This document shows, piece after piece, positions 8,493-17,779 of a DNA stretch of 64,000 nt. Where the stretch lies: positions 124,001-188,000 of the forward strand of contig CAVSDL010000011.1 in NCBI GenBank assembly GCA_963726775.1, read 5' to 3'. The notes under the pieces are model-generated. The model was not told where the DNA came from and searched no databases. It saw only the letters and a list, made by a program, of their open reading frames with translations. The position numbers and the translations under genes are program-made. Each line of letters opens with the position of its first letter. Within the stretch, counting starts at the first letter, position 1. The stretch is from CAIWHR01 sp963726775 (GTDB lineage: Bacteria; Pseudomonadota; Gammaproteobacteria; Burkholderiales; Casimicrobiaceae).

Positions 8493-10508
8493 TCACCCCG
8501 TCCGCTCGAAATCCGGCCGCCGGCGCTCGCCGAAGGCAGCGATGCCTTCGCGCGCCGCGGCCGTGCAGGCGCTTTCCCCGAACGCGCGGTAGCCGACCTC
8601 GAGGGCGGCCGCGAGCGTCGGCGCGGCAGCCGCCTCGCGGATCGCGCCTTCCATCAGCGCGATCGCCGTCGCGCTCAGCGCCATCCCGTTCTCCGCGGCG
8701 GGCGGCACGGCGTCGAAGGGCGGAATTGCGACGGTGCCTTCGGCAATCGCGTGCCGTCGACCAGCAAGCGTACGTACCCACGCGACCGCCGCGTCGATCA
8801 GCGCGTGCGGATCGTCGGTCAGCGCGTCGACGATCCCGAGCGCGTGCGCGCGCACCGCGGTGAGCTTCTCGGCGCGACGAAGCATGCCGTGAAAGACGGC
8901 GCCGGCGTCGCGCCACCGCCGATACGGCACGACCATCGCGCCGATCCCCGGCAGGATGCCGAGCGTGATCTCCGGGGACTGCATCCATGCGTCGCGCATC
9001 GCCACCATGCCGTGGCAGCGCATCGCGAGCTCGAAACCCCCGCCCAGCGCAATGCCGTTCAACGCGGCCACGACGGGCTTGTCCATCGCGTCGAGGTGCA
9101 CGAGCAGCCGCGAGCAGTCGCGGGCGTACTGCGCGGACGCATCGGCTTCGCCCAGCAGCGACGGAAATCGACCGATGTCGGCGCCGGCGCAGAATGCACG
9201 CGTGCCGTAGCCGACGAGGATGAACCCGCGCACGGCGTCGTCCCGCTCGTGCTGCCGGATCACGGCGAGGATCTCGTCGGTCATTTCGTCGTGCAGGGCG
9301 TTGAGCGCCTCGGGCCGGCGCAGCGTGATGACCTTCACGCCGTCGAGATCGTCGACGAGCACGTGCCGTTCGAAGCGCTGGTAGTCGGGCAGCGCGCGCG
9401 CAGGCATCGGCATCCCGGGTCGTTCGCGCTCGAACCGATCGAGGATGCGCGCGGTCTCCGCGGGCGCGAGTTCGCGCAGGAGTTCGAGCGGCCCGCGCTT
9501 GAAACCGAGCGCGACCCGGCAGCCGATATCGAGGTCCGCGGCGGTGCCGATGCCGCGATCGAGGATGTTCGCGGACTGCGACAAGAGCACGCCCAGCAGG
9601 CGGTCGCGTATCGCCGCTGCCGTTTCGGGCGCGACCTCGACGCGCATGCCCGGCGCCACGGTGACCCAGTTATCGACCGAGCGAAAGATCGGCGCGGGCC
9701 GATAGTGCTCGCCTTCCTCGTCGGCCTGCAGCGTGTTGGTCTCGACGATGATCGGATTGCCGCGCGCCAGGTTCAGCACGAAGAACGGCCCGGCGTGCAC
9801 GAAGTCGGCGGCAACGCTGTCGATCTCGGCGGCGCTCGCGCGCCCGAGCAGCAGCGCCGCCTCGTTGCACCAGTTGTCGAAGATGCGGTCGAGCATGAAA
9901 CACAGTGCGTCGGCTGTCACCAGGGGCAGCTTGCCCGTCGCGCAGAACACTCGGCGCAGGTGCTCGACGAGCCCGGGGCCGGCGCCCGGCCAGTCGATTA
10001 CCTCGACCGCCGGATTCCGCCACGCGGGGGCGAAGAAGTGCGTCACCGTCGCGCGTTCGGGATGCCGCATCTCGGCGAAGATCCACGCGGCGGGCAGCGA
10101 ACTCGTGTTCGACGTGAGGATGGCCTCGGGGGCCACGCGCGCCTCGACTGCGGCGAAGATCCGGCGCTTGAGCGCGATGTTTTCGGTCGCCGCCTCGATC
10201 ACCCAGTCGCAGCTGGCAATCGCGTCATAGTCGATGCTGCCGCGCACGTCGCGCGTCACTGCGGCCGCCGCGTCGGCGCTCATCTTGCCGCGCGCGACCG
10301 CCTTTTGCGCGTAGTCGGCGAAGCGTTTCAGTGCCGCGTCGAGCGCCGGCTGAGCGATGTCGACCAGCGTCAGCGTGACGTCGGGCAGTGCGCTCTTCAG
10401 GTAATAGCCGATGTCGGGCCCGATCGATCCGGCACCGATGACCGCGATCTGTCGCGGCAGCGGGCGATCCGGTGCGTGCAGCAGGGGATTCGCAGGACGA
10501 TGGTTCAA
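8493..10508 (-). CDS. 3-hydroxyacyl-CoA dehydrogenase / enoyl-CoA hydratase fusion (IaaP-like)
   Basis: 671 residues starting at a TTG (10508) preceded by GGAG. The order is dehydrogenase first, hydratase second, the reverse of FadB. The NAD-binding motif IAVIGAGSIG is near residue 21, the TSNTSSLPA segment is typical of 3-hydroxyacyl-CoA dehydrogenases, and the crotonase half has FCAGADIGRF, IALGGGFELAMRC and the acidic SPEITLGILPG. In the inferred indoleacetate pathway it would hydrate 2-aminocinnamoyl-CoA and oxidise the 3-hydroxyacyl-CoA before thiolysis. It converges with qhpE and is transcribed away from the iaa genes. A general beta-oxidation role remains possible. Confidence 0.8.
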   Translation of the reverse strand: MNHRPANPLLHAPDRPLPRQIAVIGAGSIGPDIGYYLKSALPDVTLTLVDIAQPALDAALKRFADYAQKAVARGKMSADAAAAVTRDVRGSIDYDAIASCDWVIEAATENIALKRRIFAAVEARVAPEAILTSNTSSLPAAWIFAEMRHPERATVTHFFAPAWRNPAVEVIDWPGAGPGLVEHLRRVFCATGKLPLVTADALCFMLDRIFDNWCNEAALLLGRASAAEIDSVAADFVHAGPFFVLNLARGNPIIVETNTLQADEEGEHYRPAPIFRSVDNWVTVAPGMRVEVAPETAAAIRDRLLGVLLSQSANILDRGIGTAADLDIGCRVALGFKRGPLELLRELAPAETARILDRFERERPGMPMPARALPDYQRFERHVLVDDLDGVKVITLRRPEALNALHDEMTDEILAVIRQHERDDAVRGFILVGYGTRAFCAGADIGRFPSLLGEADASAQYARDCSRLLVHLDAMDKPVVAALNGIALGGGFELAMRCHGMVAMRDAWMQSPEITLGILPGIGAMVVPYRRWRDAGAVFHGMLRRAEKLTAVRAHALGIVDALTDDPHALIDAAVAWVRTLAGRRHAIAEGTVAIPPFDAVPPAAENGMALSATAIALMEGAIREAAAAPTLAAALEVGYRAFGESACTAAAREGIAAFGERRRPDFERTG

Positions 10509-10541
10509 GTCGGTCTCCCGGAGGGACGGGACACGGGGGTT

Positions 10542-11756
10542 TCACCGGTCATCGTCGGCGCCCGGCGTACGGGGATCCGCGGCAAGCGGGCTCACCGCCA
10601 CGCGCGGCAGACTGGGCGAGACCAGGATCGCGCCGTAGCAGCCGAGATAGGTTGCGAACGCGGCGATCCACGCGAGGCCGGCGACGGCGATCCAGGGCTC
10701 GCCCACTTCCGCGAGCGCGGCGCCGACGCGCAGCAACGCCGCGGCCTGTACGAGCAGATAGGCGACGACGATCGCCGGCGGCAGCACGAGCGGACGCCCG
10801 GTATGGCGCAGCGCGACGCGCGTCATGAGGCCGAGCATCATCGACCCGAGCGCGCCGACGGTGAACGCGTGCAGCCATGCGCTTGCGGCCACGGCCATGT
10901 CGAGTTCGCTCAGCCCGAGGAGCAGGAACGCGAGCACCATCCACAAGTAGCCGGCATGCATGATCCACAGCAGCGGCACGCCACAGATCTTCCATCCCCG
11001 CCAGCGTGCGAGACGCACCGCGTGCAGCACGAATGCGGAAAGCGCTGCCGTCGCGAGCCACGGCCGTGGCGCGCCGCCGAGATCGCAGGCTGCCACGGCA
11101 AAGATCGCGCCGATCGCCGCGAACTCGAGCGGCATCAGGAAGCGCGCCTGCTCGCCGCGGCTGGTGGCGCGCAGATGGTTTCCGGTGAACACGGGCGCGA
11201 ACACGCCGCCCTTCAGCGCGAAGAGCAGCACGACGGAGTACAGCGCCGTCCTGAAGCCGGCCTCGGCCCGGCCAGCCAGGAACAACGCGTCGCCGGCGAG
11301 CATGCCGGCGAGCACTACAAGCAACAGAAGGTAATAGCGATTGGCGGTTTGCCAGAGCTGCGGCCCGAGGATCGCCAGCAGCGCAACGTAGAGCGCTCCG
11401 TCGGCCGCGACGACGAGCCACTGCGGGAGCCAGCCGATCGCCCAGAACGCCGCGCGGCCGACCACCCACAGCGCCACAAGGCCGGCGAGCGGCGCGCCGT
11501 GGATCTCGGGCGTGCGGGCCCAGCCGGGCAGGGCGGTCAATACCGTCGCGCAGATGATCGCGGCGGCGAAGCCGAACAGCATCTCATGACCGTGCCAGAG
11601 CTGCGCGGCGAGCATCCCGGACGATGGCGCGACGTAGCCCGCGCGCGCCGCAATCCACACGGCCATCAGCGCAACGCCGTAGGCCATCCCCAGCGCGCAG
11701 AACGGCCGGAACGGGCTTGCCCACAGGGGCGCGAACGGCAGTTTCGGCGAAGCCAT
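10542..11756 (-). CDS. NnrS-family polytopic membrane protein
   Basis: 404 residues with about twelve hydrophobic segments. The ATG at 11756 (MASPKLPFAPLW) is chosen because the extension to 11840 would run through the promoter region of the divergent GntR gene. Segments such as PFRPFCALGMAYG, LWHGHEMLFGFA, PVFTGNHLR and WLHAFTVGALGSMMLGLMTR are characteristic of NnrS, a haem- and copper-containing membrane protein linked to nitric oxide stress in denitrifiers. It lies 34 bases downstream-side of the dehydrogenase/hydratase gene on the same strand and may be co-transcribed with it. Confidence 0.85.
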   Translation of the reverse strand: MASPKLPFAPLWASPFRPFCALGMAYGVALMAVWIAARAGYVAPSSGMLAAQLWHGHEMLFGFAAAIICATVLTALPGWARTPEIHGAPLAGLVALWVVGRAAFWAIGWLPQWLVVAADGALYVALLAILGPQLWQTANRYYLLLLVVLAGMLAGDALFLAGRAEAGFRTALYSVVLLFALKGGVFAPVFTGNHLRATSRGEQARFLMPLEFAAIGAIFAVAACDLGGAPRPWLATAALSAFVLHAVRLARWRGWKICGVPLLWIMHAGYLWMVLAFLLLGLSELDMAVAASAWLHAFTVGALGSMMLGLMTRVALRHTGRPLVLPPAIVVAYLLVQAAALLRVGAALAEVGEPWIAVAGLAWIAAFATYLGCYGAILVSPSLPRVAVSPLAADPRTPGADDDR

Positions 11757-11821
11757 CGGTGGCAGGAATCCGCGAAGGCGCAATGTATTGGACCGGCGCC
11801 GCCGGTTGACGCCCGGCGATG

Positions 11822-11856
11822 AAACGTATACCGTACGCATAATACAGGATACGTTC
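11822..11856. promoter_or_regulatory. Divergent control region with inverted repeat, candidate GntR operator
   Basis: The region between nnrS and the gntR gene contains AACGTAT (11823-11829) and its exact reverse complement ATACGTT (11849-11855). Within it lie the palindromes GTATAC (11826-11831) and CGTACG (11832-11837), plus a TAATAC box that could serve as a -10. FCD-type GntR regulators often bind ATAC-containing palindromes, so autoregulation is likely. This is read from the bases; binding is inferred. Confidence 0.5.
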
Positions 11857-11874
11857 TATTCGCGACAGCCCCCG

Positions 11875-12591
11875 ATGGTACCCGTTCTCAAACCCGTCGA
11901 TCGACCCGCCGGGCTCGCCGACCAGGTGTACAAGACGCTGCGCGAGTACCTCGGCAGCCACGTAATCCGCCCGGGCCAGCGGCTGCAGGAAGCCACGATG
12001 GCGCTGCAGCTCGGCGTTTCACGCACGCCGGTGCGCGAGGCGCTCGCGCGGCTGGAGAGCGAAGGCCTCGTCGCGGCCGACGGCCGCAGCTTCGTGGTGC
12101 CCGTCCTGTCCGACGCCGACGTCGACGAGATATACGAGCTGCGCGGCCTCCTCGAGCCGGCCGCACTCGCCCAGGTGGCCGAATCGATCGCCGATCCCAG
12201 GGAGCTCGCCCGGATCACCGATGCGCTGCGCGCGGCCGAAGCCGCTGACAGGGAGGACGCCGCCGAGGTGTTCATCGAGGCGAACGCACGCTTTCACGCA
12301 GCGTGGCACGATGTCGTCGCCAATCGCCGGTTGCTGCGCGCGATCGCGCTCAACGCGGGCCACGTCCGTTACCTGCGCATGCTGACGCTCAACAATGCCG
12401 CCGCCCGCAAGGCCGCGCTGGCGGGCATGAAGAAAATCCTTGCCGCGCTGCGCGCGCGCGACGGCGAGCGCGCGCAGCGCGTGATGCGCGAGCATCTGGA
12501 CGTCGCCCGGCGGCACCTCCGTCTCGTCCTTGATGATATCCGGCGCGAGGCCGCGGCCGGATCCATGGCCGTGTCCCCGGAGCGGCCGTAG
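11875..12591 (+). CDS. GntR-family (FCD) transcriptional regulator
   Basis: 238 residues from the ATG at 11875. The N-terminal winged helix is clear (LADQVYKTLREYLGSHVIRPGQRL, then SRTPVREALARLESEGLV). The C-terminal FCD domain shows the DVDEIYELRGLLEPAAL segment and metal-type histidines (ARFHAAWHD and later REHLDVARRHL). It is the first gene before the thiolase and acyl-CoA ligase of the catabolic cluster, so a CoA ester or free acid of that pathway is a likely effector. An inverted repeat lies just upstream of its start. Confidence 0.88.
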   Translation: MVPVLKPVDRPAGLADQVYKTLREYLGSHVIRPGQRLQEATMALQLGVSRTPVREALARLESEGLVAADGRSFVVPVLSDADVDEIYELRGLLEPAALAQVAESIADPRELARITDALRAAEAADREDAAEVFIEANARFHAAWHDVVANRRLLRAIALNAGHVRYLRMLTLNNAAARKAALAGMKKILAALRARDGERAQRVMREHLDVARRHLRLVLDDIRREAAAGSMAVSPERP

Positions 12592-12622
12592 CGCCGCCTC
12601 GCCGAGCCGTCGCACCAAGACC

Positions 12623-13831
12623 ATGCCCTTGCGAGCCGAGATTCCCTACGGCGCCTACTGGAGCACGCCGTTTGCGCGCTGGCAGGGGAGCTTCGCCCAC
12701 CTGCACAGCATCGAATTCGCCGCCCACGTCGCACGCAGCGAACTTGCCCGGCGCGGCATCGCTCCGGAGCGCGTCGACTACGGCGTGCTCGGGCTGTCGG
12801 TGCCGCAGCCGCACGCGTTCTACGGCCTGCCTTGGCTCACGGGCCTCGCCGGCGCCGGCGCCGTTGCCGGACCGACGATCATGCAGGCGTGCGCGACGGG
12901 CGTGCGCGTACTGCTCGCCGCGGCGCAGGAGATCGAGGTCGGCATGGCCGACGTCGCACTCGGCGTGACCTGCGACCGCACGTCAAATGGCCCGCATCTC
13001 TATTACCCGAACCCGACGGGGCCGGGAGGCACCGGAAGCCACGAGGACTGGGTGCTGCAAAACTTCGACTGCGATCCGCTGGGACCGCATTCGATGCTCG
13101 CGACAGCCGAGAACGTCGCGCGCAAGCACGGCTTTTCGACGGCCGAGCAGCACGAAATCGTGCTCCGGCGCGAGGAGCAGTATCGCATGGCGCTGGCCGA
13201 CGATTCGGCGTTCCTCAAGCGGTTCATGACGCTGCCGTTCGACGTGCCTGCCGCGAATTTCAAGAAGACGCTCACGACCCTCGCAGGCGACGAAGGCATC
13301 AACTTCTCGACGCCCGAAGGTCTCGCGCGCCTCAAGCCCATTGAGCCCGGCGGCACGGTCACCTTCGGCGGGCAGACGCATCCCGCGGATGGCAACGCGG
13401 CGATTCTGCTCGCGTCCCCCGGCCGGGCGGCCGAGCTCTCGTCGCAGCCGAAGATCGCCGTGCGCCTGCTGGGCTTCGGGCAGGCGCGCGTGCCGCTCGC
13501 GCAGATGCCCGAAGCGACCGTCCCGGCGGCGCGACGCGCACTCGAGCACGCGGGACTCGGGATCCGGCAGATCGACGCGATCAAGACGCACAACCCGTTC
13601 GCGCTGAACGACCTCTTTTTCGCGCGAGCGATGGGCGTCGACGCCGCGACGATGAACAACTACGGCTGCTCGCTGGTGTGGGGCCACCCGCAGGCCCCGA
13701 TGGGCACGCGGTCGGTAATCGAATTGATCGAGGAATTGACGCTGCACGGCGGCGGCCGCGGACTGTTCGCCGGCTGCGCGGCCGGCGACTCCGCGATGGC
13801 GGTCGTGCTGGAGGTCGGCGACAGGAAATAG
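12623..13831 (+). CDS. Thiolase-family protein (SCP-x type)
   Basis: 402 residues from the ATG at 12623. The nucleophile region is IMQACATGVRV, and the active-site His lies in KTHNPFALND. The C-terminal CxGGG motif of classical thiolases is replaced by LFAGCAAGDS. In the inferred indoleacetate route it would cleave the last 3-oxoacyl-CoA to anthraniloyl-CoA and acetyl-CoA. It sits 31 bases after the GntR gene and ahead of the CoA ligase in the same direction. Substrate is inferred from neighbours only. Confidence 0.8.
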   Translation: MPLRAEIPYGAYWSTPFARWQGSFAHLHSIEFAAHVARSELARRGIAPERVDYGVLGLSVPQPHAFYGLPWLTGLAGAGAVAGPTIMQACATGVRVLLAAAQEIEVGMADVALGVTCDRTSNGPHLYYPNPTGPGGTGSHEDWVLQNFDCDPLGPHSMLATAENVARKHGFSTAEQHEIVLRREEQYRMALADDSAFLKRFMTLPFDVPAANFKKTLTTLAGDEGINFSTPEGLARLKPIEPGGTVTFGGQTHPADGNAAILLASPGRAAELSSQPKIAVRLLGFGQARVPLAQMPEATVPAARRALEHAGLGIRQIDAIKTHNPFALNDLFFARAMGVDAATMNNYGCSLVWGHPQAPMGTRSVIELIEELTLHGGGRGLFAGCAAGDSAMAVVLEVGDRK

Positions 13832-13919
13832 ACGGTGGCGCCGGCGTCGCCGCGAGAGCGACGCTCCGCCGCGATCGGTGCCGCCCCGCGCAAGTGCGGG
13901 CGCGCCGAAGGAGCGAGAC

Positions 13920-15650
13920 ATGGATCTGTCCGACTGGATCGATCGGCACGCGGCGTTCACGCCCGACAAGGTCGCGCTCGTCTGCGCCGGCCGTCGTCAC
14001 ACCTATGCCGATTTCGCGCGCGCGATCGAACGGACTGCGACCGCGCTCGCCGCGTGCGGCACCGGCCGCGACGACCGGGTCGCGCATCTCGGCTACAACG
14101 GCGCCGAGCAGCTCTGCCTGCTCTTCGCCTGCGCGCGCCTCCGCGCGATGTTCGTACCGCTGTCGTGGCGTCTCGCTCCGGCCGAGCACCGCGCGATGCT
14201 GGCCGACTGCAGCCCGGGGGTGCTGGTCGTCGCCGATCCTTTCGTCGAGGCCACGGCCGGCATCCTCGATCCGGCCGCGGCGATCGCCCGCGTGGCGATC
14301 GGCGCCGCGCGCGACGGCTGGCTGTCGTACGACCGGTTCCTCGAGCGCGGCGAATCGCCACCGCCGCGCGCCGCCGACATCGGCAACGCATCGCCGGTGC
14401 TGCTCTGCTACACGTCGGGCTCCACCGGCGCGCCGAAAGGCGTCGTGCTGACGCAGAACGCGCTCTTCCACAATGTGATCAACAGCATGCACATGCACGA
14501 CCTGGTGAGCAGCGACGTCGTGCTGACCACGCTGCCGCTGTTCCACGTCGGTGGACTCAACATCCAGACGCTGCCCGCGCTCCATTGCGGCGCGACGGTC
14601 GTGCTGCACCCGCGATTCGACGCTTCGCAGGCGATTGACGCGCTCCTTGATGACGGCATCACACTGACGGTGCTGGTGCCGGCGCAACTCGAACTCCTTG
14701 CGCGCGAGAAGCGCTGGCAGGCCGTCGACCTTTCGCGGCTGCGCGCGATCACCACCGGATCGACGATCATCAGTGAGGCGTTCGTGCGCCGGAACCTGCA
14801 GCGGGACGTGCCGCTGCTTCAGGTCTACGGCGCCACCGAGACCTGCCCGATCGCCGCGTATCAGCGGATCGACGACGCGTCGCGCCATCCGGGCTCGGTC
14901 GGCAAGGCGGCGCTGCATTGCGATCTGCGGCTCGTCGACGACACCGGCCACGACGTGCCCCCGGGCGTGAGCGGCGAGATACTCATCCGGGGCCCGAACG
15001 TGATGGCCGGATACTGGAACAAGCCCGACGACTCGGACGAGGCGCTGGCCGCCGGCTGGTACCACACCGGCGACGTCGCGCACGCCGATGCCGAAGGCTA
15101 TCTCTACGTCGATGGGCGGCGCCGCGACGTGATCATCTCCGGCGGCGAAAACGTCTATCCGGCCGAAATCGAGAACGTGCTCGCCGACTGTCCCGACATC
15201 GCCGAGGTCGCCGTGGTCGGCTGCCCCGACGAGCGCTGGGGCGAGGCCGTCGTCGCCGTCGTCGTGCCGGCGCGGGGAGCGCAGATCTCGCCCGAAAAGG
15301 TGCGCGCGCTGCTCGACGGCCGCGTGGCGCGTTACAAGCATCCGCGCGACATCGTCTTCGCCGCCAGCCTGCCGCGGACCGCGCTCGGCAAGGTCAAGCG
15401 CGAAGAGGTGAAGCGCATGGCGCGCCGCCTGCCGGTCGCGAGCCAGGCGTGCATGAGCGCCGTCGGGCCGTCCCAAGGTGCGAATGGCTCCCCCTTGGGG
15501 GGCAGCGCGGCGGCGGCAGCCGCAAGCGTGGGGGCACACGTGAGCGCCGTCGGGCCGTCCCAAGGTGCGAATGGCTCCCCCTTGGGGGGCAGCGCGGCGG
15601 CGGCAGCCGCAAGCGTGGGGGCACAACAAGCAGCGCGAAAGGAACCGTGA
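13920..15650 (+). CDS. iaaB: AMP-dependent acyl-CoA ligase (IaaB-like), with repeat-derived C-terminal tail
   Basis: 576 residues from the ATG at 13920 after a GAAGGAGCGAG ribosome site. Adenylation motifs are intact: YTSGSTGAPKGV, VYGATETCP, GYWNKPDD, WYHTGDVA and the lysine region TALGKVKREEVK. It probably makes indoleacetyl-CoA, as IaaB does in Aromatoleum. A normal ligase ends near residue 510; here about 60 extra residues follow, encoded by two in-frame copies of an 87-base DNA repeat (SAVGPSQGANGSPLGGS, then an Ala run). The stop overlaps the next start (TGATG). The tail is likely a by-product of repeat insertion rather than a functional domain. Confidence 0.82.
   Translation: MDLSDWIDRHAAFTPDKVALVCAGRRHTYADFARAIERTATALAACGTGRDDRVAHLGYNGAEQLCLLFACARLRAMFVPLSWRLAPAEHRAMLADCSPGVLVVADPFVEATAGILDPAAAIARVAIGAARDGWLSYDRFLERGESPPPRAADIGNASPVLLCYTSGSTGAPKGVVLTQNALFHNVINSMHMHDLVSSDVVLTTLPLFHVGGLNIQTLPALHCGATVVLHPRFDASQAIDALLDDGITLTVLVPAQLELLAREKRWQAVDLSRLRAITTGSTIISEAFVRRNLQRDVPLLQVYGATETCPIAAYQRIDDASRHPGSVGKAALHCDLRLVDDTGHDVPPGVSGEILIRGPNVMAGYWNKPDDSDEALAAGWYHTGDVAHADAEGYLYVDGRRRDVIISGGENVYPAEIENVLADCPDIAEVAVVGCPDERWGEAVVAVVVPARGAQISPEKVRALLDGRVARYKHPRDIVFAASLPRTALGKVKREEVKRMARRLPVASQACMSAVGPSQGANGSPLGGSAAAAAASVGAHVSAVGPSQGANGSPLGGSAAAAAASVGAQQAARKEP
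15454..15627 (+). repeat. Two tandem copies of an 87-base dispersed GC-rich repeat inside a coding end
   Basis: Two copies (15454-15540 and 15541-15627), identical over the first 85 bases. Each contains a short hairpin, CCCCCTTGGGGG, and the flanking arms CCCAAGG and CCTTGGG. A third copy in inverse orientation lies at 40049-40133 with about seven differences. In both places the repeat is immediately upstream of a gene start and reads in that gene's direction. Because the period is 87 (29 codons), both copies stay open and extend the acyl-CoA ligase. Confidence 0.9.
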
Positions 15651-17779
15651 TGGCGGCGAGACTCGGCATCGACGTCGGTGGCACGTTTACCGACTTCATC
15701 CTGACCCGCGATGACGCACCCCCGTTGCTGCACAAGGTGCTGTCGACGCCGCGCGATCCGTCGATCGCCGTGGTCTCGGGGCTTGCCGAGCTCGCGGCGA
15801 TGGCCGACCCGGGACGAAGCGTCGGCGCGTTCGCCGCGTCGATCGACACGATCGTGCACGGGACGACGGTCGCCACCAACGCGACGCTGACGGCGACGGG
15901 CGCGAAATCGGCGCTGCTCACGACCGAGGGTGTGCGCGACGCGCTGGAGATGCGCCGTGGCGTTCGCGAGGAGCAATACAACAACGCGTACACGAACGTG
16001 AAGCCGCTGGTGCCGCGCCATCTGCGCATCGGCGTGAAGGGGCGGCTGGATCGCGCCGGCCGCGAACTTGTGCCGCTGTCGCTCCCCGACGTGCGGCGGG
16101 CGCTCGAGCTGTTCCGGCAGGAAGGCGTCGAAGCGGTCTCGATCTGCTTCATGAATTCGTTCGCGAACCCGGCGCACGAGACGGCCGCGGCGGCACTGGT
16201 GGAGGAAGTGATGCCGGGGGCCTACCTCACCGTCTCCTCCGCGCTCCTGCCGTCGATCCGGTTCTACGATCGGCTGTCGACGACCGCGCTCAATTCGTAC
16301 GTCGGCCCGAAGCTCAACCACTATCTCGAGCAGCTGGTCGACCGGCTGCGGAGCATCGGGTTCCGGGGCCTGCTGCTGATCATGCAGAGCAACGGCGGCG
16401 TGATGGCGCCGGAGATCGCGCGCAGCAAGGCGGCGCTGACGCTGCTGTCGGGCCCAGCCGGTGGCCCTGGCGCGGGCCTCTTCTACGCGAGTGCGTTGGG
16501 GCAGAACAAGGCAATCACGACCGACATGGGCGGCACGAGCTTCGAGGCGTCGGTGGCGGTCGACGCGCCGATCCTCGTCAACGACGGCGAGATCGCGCGC
16601 CACCGGATCGCGCTGCCGATGCTCGACATCCATACGATCGGCGCCGGCGGCGGCTCCATCGGCTGGATCGATCCCGGCGGGATGCTGCGAATGGGTCCGC
16701 AGAGCGCCGGTGCCGATCCGGGCCCGGCCTGCTACATGAAAGGTGGCACGCTGCCGACTGGCACCGATGCCAATCTCGTGCTGGGCTACCTCGATCCGAC
16801 CTATTTCGCCGGCGGGCGGATGCCGCTGTCGGTCGCCGCGGCGCGCGACGCGATTGCGCGACACATCGCGGTGCCGATGGGACTGTCGATCGAGGAGGCG
16901 GCCGCCGGGATGTTCCGTGTCGTCTGCAACAACATGGCGCAGGGCGTGCGCGAGGTGACGATCAAGCGCGGCTGGGACCCGCGCGAGTTTCCGTTCATCG
17001 CCGCCGGCGGCGCGGGCCCCATCCACTCGTGCCAGATCTGCAACGAGCTCGAGATCCCGCTGCAGATCGTGCCGCGCGAATCCTCGGTGCTGTGCGCGAT
17101 GGGAATGCTCCTGTCCGACCTCCGGCACGACTTCGTGCGCACGTTCGTCGCGCCGCTGGCGGCGCTCGACTGGGCGCGGCTCGCCGCGCTGGTCGACGAG
17201 ATGATCGGCGAGGGCGACCGGCAGCTTGCCGCCGAGCGGATCCCGGCGCCCCGCCGCCACTACGCGGTGAAGCTCGACTGCCGCTACGTCAAGCAGTACC
17301 ACGAGGTGAGCGTCGAGGTGCCGCGCGACGCGATTCGCGCCGGCGACGCGGCCGCGATCGCGCAGGGGCTGCATCGCGAGCACAACCGTCTGTACGGCTA
17401 CTCGCTCGAGCACGAGAAGGCACCGATCGAGATCATCAACGTCCGCGTGCAGGCGGTCGGCGGCACCGACAAGCCGCGCCATCCCGAAGAGGAGTGGTCC
17501 GGCGCCGACGCCGCGTCGGCGCAGAAAGGTCGGCGGAACGCGTACGTCCCGGAGGACAACGCGTTCCGCCCGGTGCCGATCTACGACGGCCACAGTCTGC
17601 ACTTCGGCCAGCGCATCGTGGGGCCGGCGATCATCGAGGAAGTGACGACCGCCGTGGTGGTCGCCGGTTCTTGGGACGCGATCGTCGACAAATTCGGCTC
17701 GTTCGTGCTGTACCGGAAGGGGCGCGAAGACCTGATCGAAGGCGTCCTCGCCGCGCGCAAACAGGAGGTGACGACATGA
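15650..17779 (+). CDS. Hydantoinase/oxoprolinase subunit A (HyuA-type), ring-opening of 2-oxoindole intermediate
   Basis: 709 residues; the ATG at 15650 shares a base with the ligase stop. The N-terminal ATP-binding actin-like start LGIDVGGTFTDFI and the GTTVATNATL and DMGGTSFEASV segments are typical of HyuA/acetone-carboxylase beta proteins. With the following HyuB it should hydrolyse a cyclic amide using ATP. In anaerobic indoleacetate degradation an enzyme of this type (IaaC/IaaE) opens the 2-oxoindole ring to a (2-aminophenyl)succinyl derivative. A carboxylase role is the alternative, but the gene neighbourhood fits ring opening better. Confidence 0.85.
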   Translation: MAARLGIDVGGTFTDFILTRDDAPPLLHKVLSTPRDPSIAVVSGLAELAAMADPGRSVGAFAASIDTIVHGTTVATNATLTATGAKSALLTTEGVRDALEMRRGVREEQYNNAYTNVKPLVPRHLRIGVKGRLDRAGRELVPLSLPDVRRALELFRQEGVEAVSICFMNSFANPAHETAAAALVEEVMPGAYLTVSSALLPSIRFYDRLSTTALNSYVGPKLNHYLEQLVDRLRSIGFRGLLLIMQSNGGVMAPEIARSKAALTLLSGPAGGPGAGLFYASALGQNKAITTDMGGTSFEASVAVDAPILVNDGEIARHRIALPMLDIHTIGAGGGSIGWIDPGGMLRMGPQSAGADPGPACYMKGGTLPTGTDANLVLGYLDPTYFAGGRMPLSVAAARDAIARHIAVPMGLSIEEAAAGMFRVVCNNMAQGVREVTIKRGWDPREFPFIAAGGAGPIHSCQICNELEIPLQIVPRESSVLCAMGMLLSDLRHDFVRTFVAPLAALDWARLAALVDEMIGEGDRQLAAERIPAPRRHYAVKLDCRYVKQYHEVSVEVPRDAIRAGDAAAIAQGLHREHNRLYGYSLEHEKAPIEIINVRVQAVGGTDKPRHPEEEWSGADAASAQKGRRNAYVPEDNAFRPVPIYDGHSLHFGQRIVGPAIIEEVTTAVVVAGSWDAIVDKFGSFVLYRKGREDLIEGVLAARKQEVTT

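Noticed and set aside
8364..11822. Very long plus-strand open frame (1152 codons) opposite the dehydrogenase/hydratase and NnrS genes
   Set aside because: Arg/His/Gly-rich with no motifs; the minus-strand genes are clear. It is an antisense shadow of high GC.
15454..15627. CRISPR-like array
   Set aside because: Only two adjacent identical units with no spacers and a related third copy elsewhere; it is a dispersed repeat.
13581..17602. Long minus-strand frames opposite the acyl-CoA ligase and HyuA genes
   Set aside because: Compositional shadows without motifs or ribosome sites.
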